Source: Paraspadella gotoi (taxonomy: Eukaryota; Chaetognatha). Taken from it: DNA of 64,000 nt. Positions 25,810 to 42,700 of the stretch are shown here, piece after piece; within the stretch, counting starts at the first letter, position 1, and each line of letters opens with the position of its first letter. The position numbers were made by a program, and so were the translations under genes. The notes under the pieces are model-generated. The model worked only from the letters and a program-made list of their open reading frames with translations. It did not search any database and was not told the origin of the DNA. The stretch covers positions 5,383,962 through 5,447,961 of the forward strand of contig CM119264.1 of assembly GCA_051294375.1 (NCBI GenBank), read 5' to 3'.

Positions 25810-27494
25810 CTAACCTGCAAGGGATTGAGACTCCATCCTCTCTTCGACAACTCCGTCGACAATCGAAAAATGTTGAATCGATCTGAAGCGACGGCGACGA
25901 CGGACGCTTCCGGCGCGCCCTCTACTCTGAGCCCCTCGATCGCTTCGACGCCGCGCTGGATCTTGACGCGCGTCTCCACGATCCGGCGCGTCGCGTCGCG
26001 GTAGCCGTCGACGCCGAGATGAAGCAGCGACGCCCACGTGGCGGCGATGAGAGCGCCGGGCCGGCTACCGGCGAAAGTGGGCGTGGCGTATATGCCGCCC
26101 GGCCAATCGGTCTGGTTTGAGCGGAGGGGGGGGGGAAATTAAATTAATCAATTAACAAAAATAATCAAAATAAATTAATAATCGACTAATGTACATAATC
26201 TTTGGAAAAATCAGTCAATCGATCGATCGTTCAATCAACTAATCAATTAATGAAATAATATATCAATCATTCAATCAATCAATCAATCAAATCACTTCCA
26301 AAACCCAACCTGCACGAAGTACTGATGACTCCTCCACTCTTCGCTCTTGTACAGAATCAGCGAAGTCCCCTTTGGCGCGAACCCGTACTTGTGGGTGTCC
26401 ACGGAGATGCTGACGACGCCGTCGACGCGAAAGTCGAAGGGCGGCGTCGTAAATCCGGCGTCGTCCATGAAGGGAAGGAGGAATCCCCCGAGGCAGGCGT
26501 CGACGTGAACGGGGACGCCGGCGGCAACGCCGATGGCGGCGACGGCGCCGATCTGTGGATTTTTTTTTTTTTAAGTACGATGTTCAACTTATTTTTGTTA
26601 CTAATGAATTGCAAATATAAATAATATTTTATTTCTACAACTTATTTTTATTGAAAATGGACATGAATACAAGGTTTGAACAGTTTTTTCCGTTTTTAAG
26701 TGAGTTGGTAAATGAGTGAGTGAGTGAGTGAGTGAGTGAGTGGAGTGAGTGAGTGAGTGAGTGAGTTGAGTGAAGTGAGTAGAGTGAGGTGATGAGTGAG
26801 TGGAGTGAGTGAGTGAGTGAGTGAGTGAGTGAGTGAGAGAGAAAGAGAGATATCTTCGCCCCCTGCAAAGGATAAAGGAAAAGCATAAAGAAAGTTAGAA
26901 GAGGTGAGCATCGTCACGACAACAATGCAGCAGAAGCCGCAACGCTCACCGGGTCGATGGCGCCGTGGGGAAATTGCGGCGCGGAAACGACGAGCGCGAT
27001 TGTGTTGCGATTGATGGCGGCGCGCATGGCGGCGTGGTCGGCGCGACGGGTAACGGGATCTTCTTGGACCTTAAAATTGGTGTAGAGAGATTTGAATTTA
27101 TATTAAAAATTCAATTATATTTTAATTTAATAATCTAATCTCCTTTTCTCTTTCTGATTCGGTTTTATTGTCCTTTTAGTGATTTTAATGCTTAATGCAT
27201 TCCGGGTTTAGTAAACGGTTATTAAACAATGTTTAAATTCATATCTAAGTTCCTTACTTTGACAAGCTTGACGCCCAAAGACTCGGCCGCCTTGTCGAAG
27301 GCCGCGTGGGCGGTGCGCGGCGCCACTAGCTCCGGTCGGTCGATACCTCGTTGGCGCCGCGCCCAGTTCCGGTAGCACCGCACGGCGAGCATGATGGACT
27401 CCGTGCCGCCGTTAGAGATGGAACCGCAAGCGTCCTCGCCGCCGTGGAAGAGGTTGGCGGCCATCTTGATTATCTCGGATTCCATTTTCTTTTG

Positions 27495-27577
<83 letters not shown>

Positions 27578-28735
27578 CGATTGATTGATCGATTAATTGA
27601 TTGCTCAGTTTATTCTGTCAATTTGTCATTGATTGAAAATAGATGCAAAGATTAAATTAAATAAATGAAATATTAATTCAATTATTTATTCAGTTATCTA
27701 TTCATTTCGCGCCTGAATGTTAGGAAACAAATCCGGGTGCAACGGATTCGTCCACATGTGCCGATTGTACACGGTTCCGGCGACGCTTTCGATTTCCGGC
27801 AAAGAGGCGCCGTAGACGGCGCCGGAAGCGCGTCCCTGGCGCCACTTGACGGAACACATGGAATCGTAATCGTCGATTCTGATCCGGAGATTTGAAAATC
27901 AAAATGATGTGGGGGTCGGTATTTCATTTCTTTAACGTGGATTCGAGAGTAAGTTCGTCATTTTTTTCCCCCAATTCGTTCTTTTGTTCTATTGTTCTTC
28001 TTTAGTTTGTTCTTTCGTTCGTTTGTTCCTTCGTCCGTTCCTTCGTTCCTTTGTTCCTTCGTTCGTTCTTCATGTGTTCTCTTGTACTTTTTATTGTTAC
28101 CTATTTCGGTAAAATTATAATTGAACACAGTCACAGACAAGATACTTTTAGTTTAAGCTGCCTTTCCTCTCTCTTGTGTTCCTTCCTCCTCCTCCTCCTC
28201 CTCTTCCTCCTGCTCTTCCTCTTACTCACTTCTTAAGAATCTCTTCCTTGGTCATCCCTTTGACCGGAAGTCTCGTCAAATAAGCCCCGCCCCCTTTAGG
28301 CGTCAACGCCGCCGTCAACGACGCCCTCGTCTTTTCCAGCTCCGCCTTGACCTTCGCCTCCACAAAGGGCAGGCGTCGGGCGGCACGAAATAGCGCCGCC
28401 CGCAGCCTCGCGCCCGGCGGCGAACTGCCCTCGCGTAGGAAGAAGTAGAATCGGCGGAACGACCTCAGCAGCGTCAGCAGCAGCAGCGTGAAGACGGCGG
28501 AGAGCAGCGGGATTTGCCAGAGCGGCCAGGTCGAGAGGGCGGCGTCGAGACGAAGGCGGGCGGCGTCGATTAGATACGCCGCGGCGTGGAGAGTACTTTC
28601 CGCGAAGAAGCGGGCCTGGGACGGCTGAAGGGAAGTTCGGAAGATGTTAACTAATTAATAACTACTTTTATTTAATCAATATAATCATATAATCACGTAC
28701 TTATTACATACCACTAAGTCGGCGATTTGTTCCAT
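24812..28735 (-). CDS. Sply: Sphingosine-1-phosphate lyase, nine exons, 664 aa
   Basis: This PLP enzyme of the endoplasmic reticulum cleaves sphingosine 1-phosphate to an aldehyde and phosphoethanolamine. Minus-strand exons: 28712-28735, 28230-28624, 27713-27878, 27258-27488, 26950-27069, 26310-26552, 25815-26111, 25395-25564 and 24812-25160; phases all agree. One membrane helix lies at about residues 41-61. Family motifs include [13 protein letters not shown] [42 protein letters not shown] and HVDACLGGF with the PLP-pairing Asp at 330. The catalytic lysine is K367 in DTHKYG, followed by [11 protein letters not shown] and GAIYGMA. Exon 3 ends with a GC donor. The last exon adds a Ser/Thr/Glu-rich tail, making the protein about 90 residues longer than vertebrate SGPL1. 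The gene is convergent with Mcr. Confidence 0.95.
25688..25809. repeat. (GATA)n microsatellite in S1P lyase intron 7
   Basis: About 30 GATA units, one interrupted by GTTA, lie immediately beside the donor of exon 7. Confidence 0.97.
26699..26840. repeat. (GAGT)n imperfect microsatellite in S1P lyase intron 5
   Basis: Tandem GAGT units have scattered GGAGT and GTTGAGT variants. Serine/leucine-rich frames here are artefacts. Confidence 0.95.
27495..27600. repeat. (GATT)n microsatellite in S1P lyase intron 3
   Basis: About 25 GATT units abut the acceptor of exon 4. Read on the gene strand they form an AATC array directly before the weak acceptor CCAAAAG. Confidence 0.95.
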
Positions 28736-29130
28736 CGTGATGATGATTTTTTAGTGTTTTTTCCACTATGGTGGAAGGCCAAAAAAAAACAACTTGGGTT
28801 TCGGTTTATTGGATGTGAATCGAGACTATGAAACAGATCATGGTTTTTTGTCCACTTTTGTGATATTTGTCCTTCGTATCACATTAGTAATCACTGATCA
28901 GGTTCCATCTGGATGAACGAAAAAATGTTCCGTTCCGCGTCGAATAGATTTCCTTTTTTTTGTATTTAAATATTTCTTTGAACCGAGTGAACCTCTCTTC
29001 GAGTGGAGGATCGTGATGTATCTCGCTCGCGCTGGTTTAAGTCGGTTTCGTGAACAATCGAACCCTTCCCTCTCTCACAGGGTGTCCCGAGAGGCCTCGA
29101 GATAAGGACCGTTAAAGCAATTAGAGTAAT

Positions 29131-29168
<38 letters not shown>

Positions 29169-29988
29169 GAGAAATTTGTCCCAGTTTGGTTCAAGGATCT
29201 CAAATGTCAAATAATTAGGTAGAATGATGACCCTTTTTTTTATTCTCCGTTCCCTGCCTACTCTCTTAAATAGAATATAAAATTTCGTGTGTATTTATAA
29301 GTATTATTGCTTAGGTGGAACAATTTTAAATCTAATAAAATTAATTCTTAAGGTCGATCGTGAATTCTCTTAGATCGAACTGTTCAACTGTTCAATCTTG
29401 CATTCAATAGATTTACTTCCAAAATTTTTCCTGATCCAACCAACCCAAGAAAATCAAAATTAAAACGACAGTAGATTTAATTTCAAATATCTGTATTTAT
29501 GGAACAAGAAAAGTTACATATCGTTTCAATAACTAGCGTGCGATTTGAGAAACAAAATAATCTGGAGAAAAACTATTTTTGAGAGAGAAAAAGAGAGAGA
29601 GAATAATAATCTAAAGCTTTTCAAGTTGTCACATCCACCCCAGCCAATCACCGCCGGCGAAGAAAACGCCGGAACAAAAATGCGGCGATCGGCAAAACGC
29701 CGAAAGTTGCCGGAAAATCGGCCGAATCCCAAAACTCGACGTCGACGACGAAAAAAAAGTCCGTACGGACGTCGATCCAAGATTCGCCCATCCTGTTCCT
29801 TTCACAATCGGTGTCACAAAAGTACATTTATTTTTCACATTACAAGACGCAATAATGCCCCGTCCCCACTCTTTCTATCACAAGACGCCGCAATGCCGCA
29901 ATCTCCAACAAGAGTCTGCAGTAACCGTCCCCAACTTTTTTCGCAAGATGCTTTAATGCCTCTCGTCACAAGATGCCGCAATGCTCCA
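28736..29988. other. Intergenic region between S1P lyase 5' end and ankyrin-gene 3' end
   Basis: It contains the presumed S1P lyase promoter, a (GA)n array at 29131-29172, and AT-rich DNA. A segment at 29640-29800 is open in all three minus frames but has no convincing link to the upstream exons, so I did not call it. Confidence 0.5.
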
Positions 29989-36932
<6,944 letters not shown>

Positions 36933-37068
36933 CTTTTTTTAATCCACAGATGTCGCTTTCGTTTGACTTCATTCGTTAGTTTATCAATTAAAAAAAGTTG
37001 TCAGTATTGTTTGATTGTAAATTTAATTGTTTGATCGTCTTTCGTTTGAGTTTCCGACGAATTGCGCA

Positions 37069-38072
37069 TCAAGATTCGAATGTGTCGTTGAGCGATGGAA
37101 TGTTTTGCACGTGACCCGTTCCAAGATACATCCGGTTGGCGTGGAGGCACAACGATCTGGAGATTGAAAATCGCAACGATGCGTCGCTTAAAACCATTTA
37201 ATTTTTATTACTAAAATTTATTAATAGTTAATATTTAAATTACTGATGTTGGCATATCATTTCGTATGAACGTGACCTAACATCTTGACAAACAGTCAAA
37301 CGACGTGGACTCAATTCCTGACCTGACGTTGTCCACGAAAATCTGGATGAGGTGAGTGATGACGACGACGGAGAGCGCGCAGAGAAAAATACAGAGGACG
37401 ACGATCTGAAAATTAAGAATTTAAATATGTAAAGAATGAGCAAGGTTAGAATTTAGTCGAAGGAATACGTATATTGTGCGGATGGTTTGGCTGCTTGCTC
37501 TCGTCTTTCATTCATTTTTATTCAGATAAACCTTTGACAGCGATTAACTAAAACACATCTAATTTAAGCGCAACCGCGTACGAAGATTATCTACTCACCT
37601 TCTTCAGGAATATTCTTCATATATACAATATACATATCAATTCTCCCGTCGATCTCGACCTCGACCCGCCCCCCTTCCATTTACTTGCGTGTACAGCCTC
37701 CTCTTTTGATCGGCGAAGCACGGCGCCCTCAGAATTCGGGGCAGCCACCCGCCGCGAGGCGTCAGGGAAGGGGCGCGCCCCCAGGACGCGCGTTGACCGG
37801 AAACGGGCGCCGCGGCGTCGGGGGGCGTGACTGGATCGGCGACGGCGTCCTCGTTGATCGCGTCGGAGGAGGAGGAGCGTTGGGCGCAAGAGGGCGAAGT
37901 CCAAGAGACGACGGAATTGAAATCTGGAGGAAAAACAAAATGACAACCGATAGTCGGAAACTGACAGGAATATTCTAAAAAGTGATTAGAAGAAAATCTT
38001 AAAAATTAATTGAATAAAGTGAAATAAGAAATGGTTTCATCTCTTACCTTTCTTTCGATGAATCTTAGCCAT
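37069..38072 (-). CDS. Small single-pass membrane protein, 136 aa, four exons, function unknown
   Basis: Exons on the minus strand: 38048-38072 (ATG plus seven codons and one base), 37685-37923, 37323-37405 and 37069-37156 (TGA). All three introns are GT-AG and the phases join to exactly 137 codons, which is the main support because no single exon makes a long frame. The N-terminal 80 residues are basic at the start (MAKIHRKK) and then Ser/Pro/Ala-rich with Arg patches. Residues 81-102 form a strongly hydrophobic helix (IVVLCIFLCALSVVVITHLI). The C-terminal 28 residues include one Cys and an N-glycosylation-type NDT. No signal peptide was seen, so a type II or tail-anchored-like topology is possible. 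It lies just upstream of the ankyrin gene on the same strand. I do not recognise the family. Confidence 0.6.
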
Positions 38073-38777
38073 ATGAAATATCGTTGGTCGGAATCATAAG
38101 TAACGTTTTTCGTTGCAATTTCAGTTTCGACAGAAAATGAGGATGAGGTTGCGTGCCACGACGATATTGATGATCAAGATGACGACGACAAAGACGACGA
38201 TTCGTGTGAGAAGTTATGGGAGAGCGAGAGTGAGACAATGACAGAGAGAGATTCTGCAAAAAAAAAAAAAAAGATCGATCGAGGAAGTGAGATGAGAGAG
38301 CGGAATCTCAGATAATGATATTGCAAATTTCTCTGCAATTTCTATTGCGGTTACCTTTGCGAAAAATAGTAAAAATAACAAATGCTAAATATTATTCAAA
38401 ATACTATCATAAAATTGGTATAACAAAAGAGTGAAAAAATCTACAAAAAATAGCTTTAAATAATAGTGAAAAAATTTGAATTTGCATTTGAAAAAAAATT
38501 AAACAAATTTGGATTTTTCTTCGCCATTTTTCCTTCTCCAGTCTCTGTCCGTTATTCCGACGTCAAAGTTACGAGGCCCGAATCGCGCAATACGAGTTAT
38601 ATTAACTGGAAAGAGCAGAGAGTGAAAGAGCACCGAGTTGCAAGCCCTAGGACGTTTTTGCGAAATTCGCGCTCGCGTGCAAAGAGCTTCTGCATCAACG
38701 GCGTCTGGCGGAAGAAGCGGAGAAACACGAGAGAACCAGAGCAGTAGACAAAAGGAGAGGAGAAATGAGAGAGCAAT

Positions 38778-38863
<86 letters not shown>

Positions 38864-39640
38864 TTGTTTTTGAAACTCGGTCTTTATTTTATAGCCAAAG
38901 TATCTTAGAGAAATAGATTGCATGAAATTACGCTAATCGTAAAAAGTTATTTCTTTGTTTTCGTTTCCCCTGAACGCGCAATGTCAATGTTGCCAACCAT
39001 AAATCCGTCGGATCAGACAAATATCAGGGTGAACGATTTTAAAAAGACTTTTTTGTGGCGGAAATTCAAATATTTAATATCTATACGAAAATTTTGGAGC
39101 GAAGTGTGACGTCACGAAAGTTGAAACTGGGCGCTCGAGGGAAAGGGGAATGAAAATAAATAAACAATTAGATGTTCTCACTTGAATCTCCTTTTATTCT
39201 AATGTTAAAATTGTGTTAAAATTATTAAAAATTAAGCAACATGACAGACTATCAAAAATTGTCTTCTTTAGTTAAACGACTAAAAAAAAATATCCGAAAA
39301 AGAGCGAGAAAGAAAACAAAGAAAACAAAGAAAACAAAGAAAACAACGACGATTCACTTTTCTTTCGTCTCACCATCGATTTTCCTTTCGAGGTCTCATC
39401 TGTTTCTCGAGTCGAGGACAAACTATTATTTTTATGATCGATGCAACTTGTAATGTACAATTACTAACAGTAGGTAATAGTATGAAATAGATAAAAGAGA
39501 TAATACATAGAGGTAGGCGTTTGCAGGTTAGAGAAGTCCCTCTGATTTAAAAAGAAGAAAAAATTCAATCAAAGTTGACAGTCGAATTGACAATTAAATT
39601 AATCCAGGATTTATGTACTACTCAGGCAAAAACTCCAATT
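38073..39640. other. Upstream flank of the small membrane-protein gene
   Basis: It contains a (GA)n array at 38782-38860 and AT-rich DNA. A segment at 38540-38760 (+) shows gene-like content switching among frames (see findings). No gene is firmly supported. Confidence 0.4.
38782..38860. repeat. (GA)n microsatellite
   Basis: A perfect GA array of about 39 units. Confidence 0.97.
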
Positions 39641-39647
39641 TGGACAT

Positions 39648-40076
39648 TTGACATTCGATGTCTCGATCTCTGACGGTTCCGAAAGCAAAAACATTCACAG
39701 CAACATCAATCACAACATCAAATTTTACGACAACACCAACAACAACAACAACAATTGTTACCCTAACGTCGACTGCATCACAACCATCACGGTGTCAACA
39801 AATCTGCATCAGCGAGGACAACAACAACGACGACAACAAAGAGGAGGACTACGTTTGACGACGACGACGACGACGACGACCACGTCCACGACAACGACGA
39901 CGACGACGATTCCTAACGACCCTCCCCATAATAAATATAAAGCATTTTACGGTCTTTTTTTCCCTCGCCTGGCCGACGCCTGCTTTCCATTTATCATATT
40001 CGTTTTTACAACGGAAAACGTTATTCGGAACCTGACGGGGATTCTGCGCAGAGATCTCGATTCTGAGGTCGATTGA
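39648..40076 (+). CDS. Possible coding exon with a hydrophobic C-terminal segment (weak)
   Basis: This is an open frame of 142 codons. Its first part is low-complexity (Asn, Gln and Thr runs encoded by AAC, CAA and ACG repeats). Its last 45 residues are more protein-like, with a hydrophobic stretch FPFIIFVF and a charged end DLDSEVD. The end loosely recalls the last helix of a channel subunit, but I could not confirm any family. It may be chance coding in repeat-rich DNA. Confidence 0.2.
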   Translation: MTFDVSISDGSESKNIHSNINHNIKFYDNTNNNNNNCYPNVDCITTITVSTNLHQRGQQQRRQQRGGLRLTTTTTTTTTSTTTTTTTIPNDPPHNKYKAFYGLFFPRLADACFPFIIFVFTTENVIRNLTGILRRDLDSEVD

Positions 40077-40704
40077 GAGGGGGGCGGTAATGGGGGGTTC
40101 CGTGTGGGGCGAGGGATGCGAGGATGGTGGAAATTGTGGGAGGAGAGGGAGTAATAAAGAAACCGAGGAACTAAAGGGTCTATAAGAGAAAAGAGAGGAT
40201 GACCAGCGTAAAAGAAAAAAAGGGAAGTGTGAAAAATAATAAAAATCCTTTAGAAAATGTAAAAAAAAAACAGTAAGAGAAGATTGCGAATAATTTATAG
40301 AGAGAGCTATACAGAATAAAATTTAAAAAATAGAGAAAGAGAGAAAAGGAAAGAAAGGGAAAGGAAAGGATGGTAAGTAAAAGAAGAGCAAAATAAAAGG
40401 AGAAATTATAAGGAGCGTAAGTAAAAAGCGGGGAAAACTAAAAGAGAAAATAAACTAAGTGAAAAGTGGGGAAGGTTAAAAGAGAAAATAGTAGTAAGTG
40501 AAAAGCGGGGAAAGTAGAAAAACGAAAGGAAACGGGAAGAGAAGTGTCGTTAATTTTATGGCGCGATGCCCGAGGCGCGCGAGCCCCGCGCGGGAATTTC
40601 ACATCTGATAAAAAATAAATAGATAAATATAATTTTACGTTTTTCTTATTTTGCATACGAACGGTTTTTTTCCCTTTTTCCTCGCGCCCTTCTTTCACAA
40701 CGTC

Positions 40705-40943
40705 GGGGTCGTCGTCGTCGTCGTCGTTTATTCTTCGTCGTCATTTTCGTTTTATTTTTTAAGTTTTCGTCGTCGTCGACATTAGTCGTTAGTTAATTAT
40801 AAACTTTGACATAAACTTAGTCGTTCGTTTCACCTTCCCTGTCGTCGTCGGCGTCGTCGTCTTTTTCGTGCGTTAAAAGTCGTAATAAACTTTTTTTTTC
40901 ATCTGTTGTCGTCACTTTCAGCTTCTCGGTATCCCGTCCTTGA

Positions 40944-40978
<35 letters not shown>

Positions 40979-40980
40979 TT
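40705..40980. repeat. Clustered (GTC)n trinucleotide arrays
   Basis: Several GTC/CGT arrays (40707-40728, 40767-40780, 40840-40862, 40944-40978) are separated by T-rich sequence. Confidence 0.85.
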
Positions 40981-41146
40981 GACGTCGGGTTTAAATCCTC
41001 TTCGTTCATTTCCCGCTTGTTTATATGTTAAAGGGAAGAGAATCTTTTTTTACTGTGTCTATAATAAGACGGTTTTAGTACCAAAACAAAAGACGGTAGT
41101 GGTAAAGCGTGGGACGGCGGGGAACTCGTGGCCTGCGGAAGTGAGT

Positions 41147-41194
<48 letters not shown>

Positions 41195-41721
41195 TGAACC
41201 CTTTTTAAGCTAAACATGTGGAAGAAATAACCAGGAATCCTCGAAAAGAGAAAAAACGTAATTCGTTAAGAAAAAAAATCGAGAAAAAAATAAACACAAA
41301 TTAAATTCTACTTTTAACTCTTAGCCCTTTTTTTAGTTTTTACGTAAGAAGCTTTTAAAAACTTTCTTTTTTTAAAAACTTTCGTTTTTTGTTTTTCTCT
41401 TTTTGAATTACGGCTGACGAGATAATTTGCGGGACGGTCATTAAAGTTGGGCAGATCCGTTGGTTCATCAGTTTTGATGGGCAGTGGGCAATATTGTTGA
41501 AAGTATGATGAAACGAAAAAGGTTTTCAAAGGGGATAAAATCAATAATAGGGTAAAAATTAATATTTAAAGAGTAACTATTGGCCTTTTTAAGAACTTTT
41601 TAAAATTCTTAATTTGATGAATTTCTCTCTGACTCGTTGAAGGTCAAATCACAATCAACCAAACAACTCGGGATCTGAAAAAGCAGCGAAAAAACTTCAT
41701 CTTTGTTTTTATCATTTTAAA

Positions 41722-41756
<35 letters not shown>

Positions 41757-42097
41757 NNNNNNNNNNCTCTCTAACTCAACAGTTGCTCCAGTTTTCAAAA
41801 TAAAAACGCTAAAAAGACCATTTTTATATTTTTGCGCATTTTTCAAACGAGTGAACTCGACGTTTAATAACTGCGCTCAAAAAAAGCCAAATGTTTTTTT
41901 TTCTCAAATTTTCAGCCAATTTAAAACCTTTCGTTCGCAGATTTTATTCGATTAAGATTTATGAAAAAAACACGACTGACGATTTCGCTTCTTACAAAAG
42001 TTTTTCTTATTTTCTAGACTAAACTAATTGAACACAAAAATTTAAACTTGAACAATAAAAATAAAAAACCTCAATAGCGTTTAATTAATATTATTTG

Positions 42098-42102
42098 TGT
42101 TT

Positions 42103-42193
<91 letters not shown>
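42098..42193. repeat. (TTTC)n microsatellite
   Basis: About 24 TTTC units. Confidence 0.97.
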
Positions 42194-42440
42194 CTATTTC
42201 TTTCTTTCTTTCCTTCTTTTTTTTCGTTTTTCAATTTCTTTTTACATCATTTATTTTTTCCTTACTCTCTTTTTATTTATCTTACTATCTTTCTGTTTTT
42301 CTCTTTCAGATTTTTTCATTGCGCCTTTCTCTCTTGTCACGTTCTCAATTAACGAGAGGCTTTTTTTAGAAAAAAAATTATTCTTCATTCTTTTCTCAAT
42401 TTTCCTCGATTTATTTTTCCCCTTCCCCCTTCGCCTCGAA

Positions 42441-42700
42441 TCATTTTAATGCTTAAAACGAAACGTAGGCCGCTTTAAAAGTTAAAACGAATTCGGCATT
42501 TGAGTGATTGTCAAATGCCATGTCGAATTCCATGAGACGCCCGGTAATCAGGCGATTAGAGCAACGAGCGATGCAATTACCTAATGCATTATCAGATTGC
42601 CTTCGATGCATTAAGCGATAATTCGACCCTTTTCATAAAGAAGATGATTACGCGTTTTAGCTTTGGATATTTCCGTAATCCAGCAGGACGCATTAAGGGG
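42441..42700. promoter_or_regulatory. Candidate conserved noncoding/enhancer-like element rich in TAAT cores
   Basis: Within about 260 bases of balanced composition, homeodomain-type cores cluster: TTTAATGC, GTGATTGTCAAATG, GCGATTAG, GCAATTACC, TAATGCATTATC, GCATTAAGC and ATAATTCG. The stretch is free of microsatellite and of open frames, unlike its surroundings. This is inference from motif density only. Confidence 0.3.

Larger units (their letters stand above)
40077..42440. other. Repeat-rich intergenic stretch
   Basis: It holds a minisatellite of about 44-base units with AAGCGGGGAAA near 40415-40530, a GC palindrome near 40565-40600, (GTC)n arrays at 40705-40980, (GA)n at 41149-41190, (TC)n with a 10-N gap at 41725-41772, and (TTTC)n at 42098-42193. 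No supported gene. Confidence 0.5.

Noticed and set aside
29526-29838. Minus-strand frames after the ankyrin gene
   Set aside because: All three frames are open over a GC-rich patch, and none connects in phase to the exon ending at 29989, which has its own stop.
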